DNA of 64,000 bases, from positions 1-64,000 of the forward strand of contig JAAYEH010000471.1 of assembly GCA_012728855.1 (NCBI GenBank). Reading direction: 5' to 3'. This document shows, piece after piece, positions 43,541 through 52,826 of the stretch (the first letter of the stretch is position 1; each line of letters opens with the position of its first letter). The notes beneath the pieces were generated by a model. The model was not told where the DNA came from. It searched no databases and worked only from the letters and a program-made list of their open reading frames with translations. This DNA comes from Rhodopirellula sp. Its GTDB lineage: Bacteria > Planctomycetota > Planctomycetia > Pirellulales > Thermoguttaceae. The position numbers and the translations under genes are program-made.

Positions 43541-43634
43541 GGGGTCGGGAGTCTTTTTTTCGTGTCGGCCGGGCAACGGTTTTGCGTGTGGACAGACGTT
43601 CTTCCGGCCGACACGAAAAAAGACTCCCGACCCC
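43541..43634. repeat. 94-bp palindromic element between convergent genes, possible bidirectional terminator
   Basis: GGGGTCGGGAGTC followed by T7 and CGTGTCGGCCGG pairs with the mirrored sequence ending at 43634. Both strands give a strong hairpin with T/A runs. It stands between the symporter stop (43527) and the convergent hisN-type gene end (43682), so it may terminate both transcripts. Sister copy at 39533-39626. Confidence 0.9.
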
Positions 43635-43681
43635 CTCGGTCCCGCCGCCGGCAAGTACGACAGTTATTCTTCCGCCGATCC

Positions 43682-44479
43682 TTAGCCGCGGACGATCGCC
43701 AGTACCTCATCGAGTATCGGGCCGTTGGTGGCGATCCCTTGTCCCGAGTGCGTCGTGGGACGTCCGTGCCAGTCGGTAAAGGTTCCTCCGGCTTCCTGGA
43801 TTACCGGTAGAATGGCGGCGGCGTCCCAGATCTGCATGATGGGATCGACCATCAGTTCCGCGCGGCCCGTGGCTACCATCAAGTACCCGAAGCAATCGCC
43901 CCAGGTGCGCGTCAGCCGGCAAGCCGTCTGCAGGCGATCATAGGCCTCGCGGCGGCCGATCTCCTCGAAGCTGGCCACTTCGCTGGTCACAAAGCACGAT
44001 TCGGCGAGTTGCAGTCGCTCGGAGACGCGGGCAAGCCGCGGCGGATCGTCCCCGGCCACGTACCAAGCGCCTTCACCGATTGCCGCGTAGACGCACTCAT
44101 CCGTCGCCGGGATCAGGATCACGCCCGCGACGCTCTCGCCGTCGCGCTGCAGTCCGACGAGCGTCCCGTAGAGCGGTACTCCGTGGATGAACGACTTGGT
44201 TCCATCGATCGGATCGAGGATCCAGCGGTAACGGTTCGAGCCCGGCCGTTCCGGAAACTCCTCTCCGAGAATGCCGTCGTCGGGAAATGCCTGGGCGATC
44301 CGCTGCCGGAGGTGTTGCTCGGCCTGGCGATCCGCAATGGTTACCGGCGAGTCATCGCCCTTACGCTCCACTTCCAGATCGTCGCGGCGGAAATACTGCA
44401 GGGTGATCTCGCCGGCCTCGCGAGCGGCCTCAACGGCGAGGTCCAGACGTTCTTTGATGTCGGATGTTGATGGGCTCAT
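43682..44479 (-). CDS. hisN: HisN-type histidinol-phosphatase / inositol monophosphatase family, 265 aa
   Basis: The metal-binding motif WILDPIDGTKSFIHGVPLYG and the second motif IWDAAAILPVIQEAGGTF belong to the Li-sensitive inositol monophosphatase family. The sequences LYGTLVGLQRDGE and GDCFGYLMVATGRAELMVDP are those of the HisN branch, which removes phosphate from histidinol phosphate. The ATG at 44479 fits the family start; the frame upstream to 44623 is repeat-containing. There are no other his genes around it. The family is sure, the exact substrate likely. Confidence 0.88.
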   Translation of the reverse strand: MSPSTSDIKERLDLAVEAAREAGEITLQYFRRDDLEVERKGDDSPVTIADRQAEQHLRQRIAQAFPDDGILGEEFPERPGSNRYRWILDPIDGTKSFIHGVPLYGTLVGLQRDGESVAGVILIPATDECVYAAIGEGAWYVAGDDPPRLARVSERLQLAESCFVTSEVASFEEIGRREAYDRLQTACRLTRTWGDCFGYLMVATGRAELMVDPIMQIWDAAAILPVIQEAGGTFTDWHGRPTTHSGQGIATNGPILDEVLAIVRG

Positions 44480-44611
44480 GCCGATCAATCTATCTCGTCC
44501 AGCGACGGAAAGAAAGAGAGATGCCATCCACCCGCCGACAAGAGGGGGGCCGTGCGCTGGTTCGCCAGCCTGAAATGCGGTTGCCGTCCAATGGCCATGC
44601 GAGCAGGCTTG

Positions 44612-44652
44612 CACTCGGGTCAAGCTGGAAAGCCGGACGTACAGGCAGGCAA
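44612..44652. repeat. VRxAFQxD-type hairpin repeat, degenerate copy
   Basis: On the minus strand this reads GTACGTCCGGCTTTCCAGCT, matching in form the hairpin at 46158-46181 (GTACGTCAGGCTTTTCAGCC). It lies between the hisN-type gene and the HlyD gene. The other bases of 44480-44722 show no gene. Confidence 0.5.
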
Positions 44653-44722
44653 ATCGAGATGACGAGCGCCCGTTGCGGCGTTAGAATGAATGATGGCATT
44701 GTGTGGACATAGAGGAGAGGCA

Positions 44723-46132
44723 ATGGCGTCCTCTGACGGCCTGGCGGCACTGAAAATCGACCGTTCGCGGCGACGGCGGCGCGTATCGCCCTGGGTGTGG
44801 ATTGCGCTGTTGGGCATCCCCGCCCTTGCGGTGCTGGCGCCGCGTGCGATGCAGAATTTGGGAGTGGCAGAAGTCGCCGTGGTTCCTGCCGTTCGCGTTT
44901 CCGCCGCCACCGGCGAAGCGATCGACGGCAACCCCGATCTCACCGCCGCCGGCTATGTCGTCGCCGACAGGCAATCGGTGTTGGCCGCCAAGTTCACCGG
45001 ACGCCTCCTCCGGCTGAACGTGGCCGAAGCGCAGTCGGTCAAAAAGGGCGATCTGGTTGCCGAACTCGATCACAACGAACTCGATGCCACGATTGCCCAG
45101 GCCGAGGCAAAAGCGGCCCAAGCCGCCGCGGATGTCGAGCGATTGGCAAGCCTCGTTCTCCAAGCGGAAGCCGAGCTTGCCGCCGCGAGAATCCCGGTCG
45201 CGACGCTGGATGCCGAGAACGAGCAGTACAAAATCCTGCTGGCCGATGCCCGTCGCCGGCTCGATCGCGACGAGAAGTTGTCCGAACGCAATGCAATCGG
45301 CTTCTCCGAAGTCGACGACCGCCGCACGGAAGTTCTTTCCACGGAAGCAAAGATCGCTTGGACGCAGCATCGCAAGCTGGAAGCCGAACAACGAATTCGC
45401 GTCGCCGAGACTCAGGTCGCCGCCGCCCGCGCCGCGGTCGCCGCCGCGGAAGCAGGCCGGCAATCTGCCGCGGCGAGCGTCAAAGTGCTGGAAACCCAGC
45501 GAGAGGAATCCTTCATCCGCGCTCCCTTCGATGGCGTGGTGACCGAGAAGGCCGCCGAGGTCGGTGAGATCATCGCGCCGATCAGCATCGGCGGTTCGAT
45601 GGCGCGAGGCTCCATCGTGACGATCGCCGATTGGGACTCGCTGCAAGCCGAGGTGGACGTGGCCGAAGCGCAGCTCGGGCGAGTCAAGCCGGGCCAGCGG
45701 GCAGCGATCACCGTCGATGCGATCCCGGACCGAATCTTCCCCGGCAAGGTTCGCCGCATCCTCCCCCGCGCCGATCGCAGCAAAGCGACCGTGAAAGTGC
45801 GAGTCGATTATCTCGCGCGCGACGAGGAGGCGATCCTGCCGGAAATGGGCGTTCGCGTCCGGTTTCTCGCGGACGATGCGCCCCCGGGCATGGAAAGCGG
45901 CGCTGTCCGGGACAAAATCGTCGTACCCAAAGAAGCCGTCCAATCCGGCGGGCGGGGCGATTATGTCTGGGTGGTCAGCGACGACGTGGCACGCAGGCAA
46001 GTGGTCGCTGTCGGCGCGAATTCCGGCGCGCGGATTGAGATCACCAGCGGGCTGAACGTGGGCGATAAGGTGGTGGTGCGCGGCGCGCAGCGGCTCAACG
46101 GAGACAATACCGCGGTGCGATTGACGGAGTAG
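44723..46132 (+). CDS. HlyD/RND-type periplasmic adaptor of an ABC export system, 469 aa
   Basis: The ATG at 44723 follows GAGGAGAGG. One membrane anchor (WVWIALLGIPALAVLAPRAM) precedes a lipoyl-like half (KFTGRLLRLNVAEAQSVKKG), a very long Ala/Glu-rich coiled-coil hairpin (about residues 120-270), the second lipoyl half (ESFIRAPFDGVVTEKAAEVG) and beta-barrel domains. This is the membrane-fusion adaptor of MacAB-like exporters. It stands directly before an ATPase and two permeases on the same strand. The exported compound is unknown. Confidence 0.92.
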   Translation: MASSDGLAALKIDRSRRRRRVSPWVWIALLGIPALAVLAPRAMQNLGVAEVAVVPAVRVSAATGEAIDGNPDLTAAGYVVADRQSVLAAKFTGRLLRLNVAEAQSVKKGDLVAELDHNELDATIAQAEAKAAQAAADVERLASLVLQAEAELAAARIPVATLDAENEQYKILLADARRRLDRDEKLSERNAIGFSEVDDRRTEVLSTEAKIAWTQHRKLEAEQRIRVAETQVAAARAAVAAAEAGRQSAAASVKVLETQREESFIRAPFDGVVTEKAAEVGEIIAPISIGGSMARGSIVTIADWDSLQAEVDVAEAQLGRVKPGQRAAITVDAIPDRIFPGKVRRILPRADRSKATVKVRVDYLARDEEAILPEMGVRVRFLADDAPPGMESGAVRDKIVVPKEAVQSGGRGDYVWVVSDDVARRQVVAVGANSGARIEITSGLNVGDKVVVRGAQRLNGDNTAVRLTE

Positions 46133-46137
46133 CGCGC

Positions 46138-46908
46138 ATGAAACCTGAACCCCTCCCAGTACGTCAGGCTTTTCAGCCTGACTTTGCCGGAGCAATGCGC
46201 GTGAAACCTCAACCGATCATTGAGTTTCGCTGCGTCAGCAAAACCTATCACAAGGGCGGCAGCGATATTCATCCGTTGGACGAACTCAGCCTGACAATCG
46301 ACCAAGGCGATTTTGTCGCGCTGATGGGGCCGTCCGGTTCGGGCAAGACCACGCTGCTGAACCTTCTTGGCGGCCTCGATACGCCGAGCGCAGGAGAAGT
46401 CGTCGTCTGCGGCCAGAATCTTGAGGATCTCAGTTCCCGCGAGTTGGCGCGTTGGCGCTGCGATCATGTCGCGTACGTTTTCCAAGCCTACAACTTACTG
46501 CCGGTGCTCACCGCGTATCAGAACGTCGAACTGCCACTGACACTCTTGCCACTTAGCCGCCGCGAGAGACGCGAGCACACGGTCAAGGCGCTGGAAATCG
46601 TCGGCCTCGCGGATCGGATGCACCATCGGCCCGACGAGCTTTCCGGCGGCCAGGAGCAACGTGTGGCCATCGCCCGCGCCCTGGCGACAGACCCCCGCAT
46701 TCTGCTGGCCGACGAGCCGACTGGCGATTTGGATGCGCATTCGGCGGAGGAAATCATGGAGTTGCTCGTCGCCCTCAACCGCGACTACGGCAAGACCATC
46801 ATCGTCGTCACCCACGACCCCAAGGTCGCGCACCGGGCGCACCGCGAATTGCACCTCGACAAAGGCGTGTTGACCAAAGACGTGGACGTCACGTACGGGC
46901 GGACCTGA
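46138..46908 (+). CDS. LolD/MacB-type ABC transporter ATPase, 256 aa
   Basis: Walker A LMGPSGSGKTTLLNLLGGLD, signature DELSGGQEQRVAIARALATD, Walker B ILLADEPTGDLDAHS and H-loop VVTHDPK are intact and belong to the MacB/LolD subfamily. The first 21 codons are unlike the family and derive from a hairpin repeat (46152-46196): an 18-base stretch at 46134-46151 is repeated at 46197-46214 with two changes. The GTG at 46201 in the second copy was probably the ancestral start. Its stop overlaps the start of the first permease. Confidence 0.94.
   Translation: MKPEPLPVRQAFQPDFAGAMRVKPQPIIEFRCVSKTYHKGGSDIHPLDELSLTIDQGDFVALMGPSGSGKTTLLNLLGGLDTPSAGEVVVCGQNLEDLSSRELARWRCDHVAYVFQAYNLLPVLTAYQNVELPLTLLPLSRRERREHTVKALEIVGLADRMHHRPDELSGGQEQRVAIARALATDPRILLADEPTGDLDAHSAEEIMELLVALNRDYGKTIIVVTHDPKVAHRAHRELHLDKGVLTKDVDVTYGRT
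46152..46196. repeat. Hairpin repeat inserted at the start of the ATPase gene (VRQAFQPD type)
   Basis: GTACGTCAGGCTTTTCAGCC is a compact hairpin (AGGCT-TTTC-AGCCT). It is translated as VRQAFQPDFAG. It is bracketed by a direct repeat of about 18 bases (46134-46151 and 46197-46214, 16 matches), consistent with insertion plus duplication of the target. Confidence 0.75.
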
Positions 46909-48080
46909 TGCGACTCTTGTTTTTCAATCTGCTCCGCAAGCCGCTCCGAACGGGGCTGACCGTGTTCGGGGTCGGTGTTGCGCTGTTGCTCTTCTGCTTT
47001 CTCGAAACCGTACTGGTGGCGTTCAACGTTGGCGTGACCATGTCCGACGCCTCGCGGCTGGTCGTGCAGCACAAGGAATCGATCGTCTTTCAGTTGCCCA
47101 TGTCGTACCGTTCGCGGATAGAGCAAGTCGAGGGCGTCACCGGCGTGGCCGGGGCCTCGTGGTTCGGCGCCCTTTCGCAGGAGCCCGCTTCCAACGGCGC
47201 CACACGGGAGGAGTTTTTCGCCCAGTTCGCCACAGATATCGAACGCTACCTCGCGATCTATCCGGAACTGACGATCCCGGTGGAGCAGCGCCGCAACCTG
47301 CTCGGCGATCAGATGGGCTGTCTGCTGGGGGCGAAGATCGCCGAGCGACTTGGAAAAAAGGTCGGCGACCGGCTCGTGTTGCGGAGCACGATCTGGACGC
47401 AGAAAAACGGCTCGCCGATTTGGGAGTTCAACGTCCGCGCGATCTACACGACCGACTCGCCTACGTTCGACCAGACAATCATGCTTTTTCCCTGGAAGCG
47501 GTTCGACGAAGCGCGGCAGTTCGGCGGAGGATCCGCGGGGCTGTACCTCGCCAAAGTCGCCGACGCGAACCGCTCGGCTGCCATCGCAGCCCGCATCGAC
47601 GCGCTTTTCGAAAACAGTCCCCACGAAACGCGCACGATGACCGAAAAGGCGTTCAACCTCCAGTTCGTCGGCATGATGGGCAGTTTTCAGTTGCTGCTCC
47701 GCTCGATCGGCAGCGCCATCGTGCTGACGATGCTCCTGGTCTCGGCCAATACGATGATGATGAGCGCCCGCGAGCGCACGCGCGAGATGGGCATTCTCAA
47801 AGCCATCGGCTTCAGCGACGGGCACGTCTTCCTGCTCTTGATCGGCGAAGCGCTGACCATTTCGCTCTTCGGAGCGCTGGCGGGGATCGGCCCGGCGTGG
47901 CTGGTCGCCAATGTCCTGCACTTCAATCCCAAGCCGGATTTCTTCCCTGTTTTCTACCTGCCGAACGAGTCGATGTTGGCCGCGGCCGGCCTGGCGGCGC
48001 TGACGGGTTTCGCCAGCGGCATCGTGCCGGCGGTCGCCGGCATGCGGCTGAAGGCCACGGAGGCGCTGCGAAGCGTGTGA
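46908..48080 (+). CDS. FtsX/MacB-type ABC permease, first subunit, 390 aa
   Basis: An N-terminal membrane segment (GLTVFGVGVALLLFCFLETV), a periplasmic MacB-PCD-like domain of about 220 residues and three C-terminal spans (AIVLTMLLVSANTMMMSARE, HVFLLLIGEALTISLFGAL, GLAALTGFASGIVPAVAGMR) give the MacB/FtsX topology; RTREMGILKAIGFSDG is the coupling segment. It overlaps the ATPase stop by one base and is followed 2 bases later by a second permease, so the transporter is probably a heterodimer. Confidence 0.9.
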   Translation: MRLLFFNLLRKPLRTGLTVFGVGVALLLFCFLETVLVAFNVGVTMSDASRLVVQHKESIVFQLPMSYRSRIEQVEGVTGVAGASWFGALSQEPASNGATREEFFAQFATDIERYLAIYPELTIPVEQRRNLLGDQMGCLLGAKIAERLGKKVGDRLVLRSTIWTQKNGSPIWEFNVRAIYTTDSPTFDQTIMLFPWKRFDEARQFGGGSAGLYLAKVADANRSAAIAARIDALFENSPHETRTMTEKAFNLQFVGMMGSFQLLLRSIGSAIVLTMLLVSANTMMMSARERTREMGILKAIGFSDGHVFLLLIGEALTISLFGALAGIGPAWLVANVLHFNPKPDFFPVFYLPNESMLAAAGLAALTGFASGIVPAVAGMRLKATEALRSV

Positions 48081-48082
48081 CG

Positions 48083-49255
48083 ATGGGGATCCCGCTGGTC
48101 TACAGCCTCCGCAGCATCGCCGTTCGCAAAGGCTCCTCCGCCATGGCCGTCGGCGGCATCGCGCTGGTCGTCGTGGTCTTCGTGACGCTGCTCTCGTTGG
48201 CCGCCGGCTTCCGGCGGGTGGTGGAGACCTCGGGCAGTCCTCGCAACGTGATTGTCCTTCGCAAGGGGGCCGACGCGGAGTTGCAGAGCCAGGTGCTTCG
48301 CGAGGCGGCGCGGATCATCGGCGAGCTGCCGCTGGTTGCTGAGGAGAACGGTCGGAAACTGGCGGTTTGCGAAAGCGTGCTGATTCTCGCCCGGCCCAAG
48401 CAGGGCGGCGGAGAGACGAACGTCACGATCCGCGGCACCCAGTCGCACGCTCGCGACGTGCATACGGAGGTGCGTCTGACACGAGGCCGCTGGTTCACTC
48501 CCGGGTCGAGCGAAGCGGTGCTCGGAGTCGGCCTGGCGCGGCGACTTCAGGACATGGGCCTCGGTCGCACTCTGACGGTCGGCCGCAACTCGTGGCACAT
48601 TGTCGGGTTGTTCGAGGCGGACGGCAGCGCGCTGGAGTCAGAATTGTGGATGGACGGCGACCTGCTGCAGACCGCCTTTCGCCGCGGCGGCATCTTCCAG
48701 TCCGTGTTGTTCCGCGCCGCCGGCAGCGCGCGGGAGTCGGCTTCGCAGTTCAACAAGCTGGCCGAGAGCGACCTGCGCCTCCGCTCCGTGCAAGCCACGA
48801 CCGAGAAGGAATACTACAAGAAGCAGGCGAAGCTGATGGCCGACCTGATCACCATTCTCGGCGGCATCCTCACGGGCATCATGTCCGTTGGGGCGATCGC
48901 CGGAGCGATGAACACGATGTACGCGGGCGTGAGCCAGCGCAAGCGCGAGATCGGTTGCCTGCTAGCGATGGGCTTTACGCCCGAAGCCGTCTGGCTGGCG
49001 TTCATGGTGGAATCACTCACGCTCGCCGCGGTCGGCGCGATCTTGGGCTGCGCGGTGTCGTTGGTCTTCAACGGCATGAAGACGGGTATGACGAACTGGG
49101 CGACGTTCTCCGAGACGGCCTTTGAGTTTCTCGTCACACCGGGAATTCTCGCGACCGCCTCGATGCTCTCGCTGCTGATGGGCTTCGTCGGCGGCGTGTT
49201 GCCTGCGTTTCGCGCGGCGCGGATGAAAGTGGTCGACGCGCTGCGGCGGGCGTGA
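48083..49255 (+). CDS. FtsX/MacB-type ABC permease, second subunit, 390 aa
   Basis: The product has the same topology as its neighbour: a first span (MAVGGIALVVVVFVTLLSLA), a periplasmic domain, and three C-terminal spans after QRKREIGCLLAMGFTPEAVW. The lengths are identical (390 aa) but the sequences differ, which suggests an old duplication. The frame is open from 47159 within the first permease gene; the ATG at 48083, two bases after its stop, is the start. It ends the four-gene exporter operon. Confidence 0.9.
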   Translation: MGIPLVYSLRSIAVRKGSSAMAVGGIALVVVVFVTLLSLAAGFRRVVETSGSPRNVIVLRKGADAELQSQVLREAARIIGELPLVAEENGRKLAVCESVLILARPKQGGGETNVTIRGTQSHARDVHTEVRLTRGRWFTPGSSEAVLGVGLARRLQDMGLGRTLTVGRNSWHIVGLFEADGSALESELWMDGDLLQTAFRRGGIFQSVLFRAAGSARESASQFNKLAESDLRLRSVQATTEKEYYKKQAKLMADLITILGGILTGIMSVGAIAGAMNTMYAGVSQRKREIGCLLAMGFTPEAVWLAFMVESLTLAAVGAILGCAVSLVFNGMKTGMTNWATFSETAFEFLVTPGILATASMLSLLMGFVGGVLPAFRAARMKVVDALRRA

Positions 49256-49403
49256 ATGACCCGGCACAAAACGATGGATCCCGTGCGTCGATTCTCCCGG
49301 GATCGCGTTTCGTTGACCCAGAGCCTCTGGGCACGGATACTGGGGCAAGTTTCGGTTGCCGGGAACCCGTCCACAGACCACAAGACTCGCCGGAGGTGTA
49401 GTC

Positions 49404-51095
49404 ATGGAGCGTAGAACCACAGCGGTAAACTTGCCACCTTCTGATCTACTAGGTCCATTGCTACACAGAATTGCTACACTGATACTTACCGTCTGCACGG
49501 CATTTTTGTTACTTCATTCTGGAAAACACGGAATATCTGCCGAGGTTTCGAATGTACCAAACATCGTACTTATACTTGCCGACGATATGGGCTATTCCGA
49601 TGCCGGTTGCTACGGCGGCGAGATTCGTACACCCAACCTCGATCGTCTTGCCCGTGGCGGCCTGCGGTTCACCCAGTTCTACAACACCGCCCGCTGCTGG
49701 CCCACGCGAGCCGTCATCACCACCGGCTATTATGCCCAGCAGGTGCGCCGCGATGCCCTGCCCGGGTTGCCCGGCGGCGGCCAGGGCAAACGGCCCGCCT
49801 GGGCGCCGCTGGTGCCCGAAATGCTCAAGCCGCTCGGCTACCGCGCCTACCATTCCGGTAAGTGGCATATCGACGGCAAGCCGCTGGCTGGCGGCTTCGA
49901 CCACTCGTACTCGTTGGAGGATCACAACCACTACTTCTATCCCAATCGCCACACGGAAGACGATCAGCCGTTGTCGCCCGTCGAACCGGGCGGCGATTAC
50001 TACGCGACCACGGCAATCGCCGACCATGCAATCAAGTGCCTCCAACGTCACGCCCGTGAGCATCGCGAGCAGCCCTTCTACCATTATCTCTGCTTCACCT
50101 CGCCCCACTTCCCCCTGCAAGCCTTGCAGGAAGATATCGACCGCTACCGCGACCGATATCGTTGCGGTTGGGACGTGATCCGCGCCGAGCGGTCGGAGCG
50201 ACTCAAACAACTCGGCATCGCCCAGAACGACCCACCCGCGCTGGAACGCGAGGTCGGCCCCCCGTACGACTTTCCCAAAGATCGCGACAAGCTCGGCGCC
50301 GGCGAGATCCTGCACCCGCTTGCTTGGAACGAGCTTACCGTTGAGCAACGTGAATTTCAGGCCACGAAAATGGCCATCCATGCCGCGATGGTCGACCGGA
50401 TGGACCGCGAGATCGGCCGCGTCATCGACCAGTTGGAGCAAATGGGAGCATTGGAGAACACCTTGATCCTCTTCGCCTCGGACAACGGCGCCAGCGCCGA
50501 GATCATGGTTCGCGGCGACGGCCACGACCCGCAAGCCGCGCCCGGTTCCGGTGCCACCTTCCTCTGCCTCGGCCCCGGTTGGTCGAGTGCGGCCAACACC
50601 CCCTTCCGTCGCCACAAAACCTGGGTCCACGAGGGTGGCATCTCGACCCCTTTGATCGCCCATTGGCCGAAAGGCATCCGAGCGCGCGGCGAACTCCGCC
50701 GCACGCCGACGCACCTGATCGACATCGTGCCGACGGTCTTGGAACTCGCCGGAGGAGAGCCGCCCAAGACATGGCAGGGCCAGGCCGTCCCGCCGCCGCC
50801 CGGCCGCAGCCTGGCGCCGTTGTTCGCCGCAGACGGTGCATGGCGTCACGACGATCTCTGGTGGTGCCACGACGGCCACCGCGCCCTCCGCGCCGGCGAC
50901 TGGAAAATCGTCGCCGATCGCGATGCCCCTTGGGAACTCTACGATCTCGGCAAGGACCGCGGCGAGTCGAACAACCTCGCCGACAAGCATCCCGATAAGG
51001 TTCGCGAACTGCAATCGCGATGGAATCGCCATGCCGACGACTTTCGCGCCCTCGCGCTGAAGGATCTGCCACCCAAGCAACGCGGAGTCAAATAG
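49404..51095 (+). CDS. Secreted sulfatase (type I, formylglycine), 563 aa
   Basis: The ATG at 49404 follows GGAGGTGTAGTC. A hydrophobic signal segment lies at about residues 22-45. The first metal motif is NIVLILADDMGYSDAG; the modification site is Cys98 in ARCWPTRAVITTGYYAQQVR (C-x-P-x-R); GKWHID and FASDNGASAE are further sulfatase motifs. Cys98 must be turned into formylglycine by an anaerobic or aerobic maturase encoded elsewhere. It is the first of three sulfatase genes in a row. The substrate is probably a sulfated polysaccharide or glycan, not readable here. Confidence 0.94.
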   Translation: MERRTTAVNLPPSDLLGPLLHRIATLILTVCTAFLLLHSGKHGISAEVSNVPNIVLILADDMGYSDAGCYGGEIRTPNLDRLARGGLRFTQFYNTARCWPTRAVITTGYYAQQVRRDALPGLPGGGQGKRPAWAPLVPEMLKPLGYRAYHSGKWHIDGKPLAGGFDHSYSLEDHNHYFYPNRHTEDDQPLSPVEPGGDYYATTAIADHAIKCLQRHAREHREQPFYHYLCFTSPHFPLQALQEDIDRYRDRYRCGWDVIRAERSERLKQLGIAQNDPPALEREVGPPYDFPKDRDKLGAGEILHPLAWNELTVEQREFQATKMAIHAAMVDRMDREIGRVIDQLEQMGALENTLILFASDNGASAEIMVRGDGHDPQAAPGSGATFLCLGPGWSSAANTPFRRHKTWVHEGGISTPLIAHWPKGIRARGELRRTPTHLIDIVPTVLELAGGEPPKTWQGQAVPPPPGRSLAPLFAADGAWRHDDLWWCHDGHRALRAGDWKIVADRDAPWELYDLGKDRGESNNLADKHPDKVRELQSRWNRHADDFRALALKDLPPKQRGVK

Positions 51096-51130
51096 ACCAA
51101 GTGAGCACCGCACCAGCAGCCCGGCGGCGT

Positions 51131-51230
51131 AGAGCCTATCCCAAAACCGCCGGGGACTGGCTCATTTTGCGGAGTCTTCGGAGCAAAATGTGCCTGTCCC
51201 CCTCTCCGCCAAGGTTTTGGGATAGGCTCT
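51131..51230. repeat. 100-bp palindromic element, near-identical to 40235-40334
   Basis: AGAGCCTATCCCAAAACC and its exact inverse form the ends. The core 51152-51201 equals 40256-40305. The single difference from the 40-kb copy is T to C at 51150. It lies between the first and second sulfatase genes; short AGCAGCC pieces flank it (51113-51125, 51233-51245). Confidence 0.95.
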
Positions 51231-51308
51231 TAGAGCAGCCGGGCTGTTCCGGCACGGCCTGTTTCTGGAAGCAATCCCCGTAACTGCAAAGCATCAGGAA
51301 CCGACACC

Positions 51309-52733
51309 ATGAACCGAACTCTTCTTCTCCTTACGGCGATTCTCTCGTCGCTCTGCGGCACGAGTCTCGCCGCCGAGAAACCCAACTTGATCTGGATCAT
51401 GGCCGACGACCTCGGCTACGGCGATCTCGGCTGCTACGGCCAGCAAGTGATCCAGACGCCGCGGCTCGACCGCATGGCTCGCGAGGGAATACGGTTTACC
51501 CAGTTCTACGCCGGCGCCACGGTCTGCGCGCCTTCCCGATCCGTGCTGCTAACCGGCCAACACCAGGGACACACCCGTGTCCGCGGCAACGCCGGCCGGA
51601 CGAACCCACTCGCGCAGGCACTGCGACCGGAAGATGTTACGGTCGCCGAGATGCTCAAGGGGGCCGGCTACGCGACCGCGCTGATCGGCAAATGGGGCCT
51701 CGGCGACGTCGGCGAGGCCGAGTGCGGCCTGCCGCGGAAACAAGGGTTCGACTTATTTTTTGGTTACCTCAACCAGCACCGTGCCCATAATCACTTCCCC
51801 GAGTTCCTCTGGCGGAACGAAGAGCGGATCGCCCTGCCCAACAAGGTCACTGCGGTTGGCGACTTCGGCGGTGGCTACGCGACCGAGGCGCTGCTCTACG
51901 CCGACGATCTTTTCGCCGACGAAGCGTTAAAATTCGTCGCCGGGCATCAGGAACGGCCCTTCTTCCTTTATTGGAGCATGGTCATCCCTCACGCCAACAA
52001 CGAGCGAACTCGTGCTCTGAAAGACGGCGCTCACGTGCCCGATTACGGTCCCTATGCCCTGGAAGACTGGCCCGCGCCGGACCGCGGGCAGGCCGCCATG
52101 ATCACGCGTCTGGACAGCTACGTCGGCCGGATGCTCGACCAGCTCCATCAACTCGGTCTTGCCGACAACACCCTGGTGATCTTCACCAGCGACAACGGCC
52201 CGCACAACGAAAGCAACCATAATCTGGAGCGTTTCGAGCCTTCGGGGCCGTTGACCGGCATCAAGCGGAGTCTCACCGACGGCGGCATCCGAGAGCCGAT
52301 GATCGCCTGGTGGCCCGGCAAGGTGAAGCCCGGCAGCGAAAGCGGGCACGTCGGCTACTTCGGCGATTGGATGGCCACGGCCGCCGAACTGGCCGGAGCC
52401 GCCGTGCCGGAAGGTTGCGATTCGATCAGCTTCGTCCCCTCACTCCTCGGCGACCCCGATCGCCAGAAGCAGCACGAATTCCTCTACTGGGAATTTCACG
52501 AGCGAGGCTTCAGCCAAGCGGCTCTCTATCAAGGACATTGGAAAGGCATTCGCGAGCGCAGTCCCGATGCGCCCTTGCAAGTATTCGACCTGAAGAACGA
52601 CATCGCTGAGAAAAACAATGTCGCCGCCGACAACCCCGATATCACCGCGAAGCTCGACAACTACCTGAAAACCGTTCGCAGCGAAACACCCGATTGGCCC
52701 ATCAAGACCCCGCCTCCACCAAAAAAACGCTGA
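51309..52733 (+). CDS. Secreted arylsulfatase-like protein, 474 aa
   Basis: A signal peptide (LLLLTAILSSLCGTSLAAEK) is followed by LIWIMADDLGYGDLGCYGQQ and the modification site at Cys73 in AGATVCAPSRSVLLTGQHQG, the canonical C-x-P-S-R. GKWGLGD, MVIPHAN and FTSDNGPHNE complete the active site. The length is normal for planctomycete arylsulfatases. It is preceded by a palindromic repeat and followed 93 bases later by the third sulfatase gene. Confidence 0.95.
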   Translation: MNRTLLLLTAILSSLCGTSLAAEKPNLIWIMADDLGYGDLGCYGQQVIQTPRLDRMAREGIRFTQFYAGATVCAPSRSVLLTGQHQGHTRVRGNAGRTNPLAQALRPEDVTVAEMLKGAGYATALIGKWGLGDVGEAECGLPRKQGFDLFFGYLNQHRAHNHFPEFLWRNEERIALPNKVTAVGDFGGGYATEALLYADDLFADEALKFVAGHQERPFFLYWSMVIPHANNERTRALKDGAHVPDYGPYALEDWPAPDRGQAAMITRLDSYVGRMLDQLHQLGLADNTLVIFTSDNGPHNESNHNLERFEPSGPLTGIKRSLTDGGIREPMIAWWPGKVKPGSESGHVGYFGDWMATAAELAGAAVPEGCDSISFVPSLLGDPDRQKQHEFLYWEFHERGFSQAALYQGHWKGIRERSPDAPLQVFDLKNDIAEKNNVAADNPDITAKLDNYLKTVRSETPDWPIKTPPPPKKR

Positions 52734-52826
52734 TTGGATCCCCGTGGGCTCGTCCCGCAGGTGAACGAGGTTATGCAGCTAGAGATGGAGACTGCGACGC
52801 GAGCTATTTCGACCGAGGTGACTACC

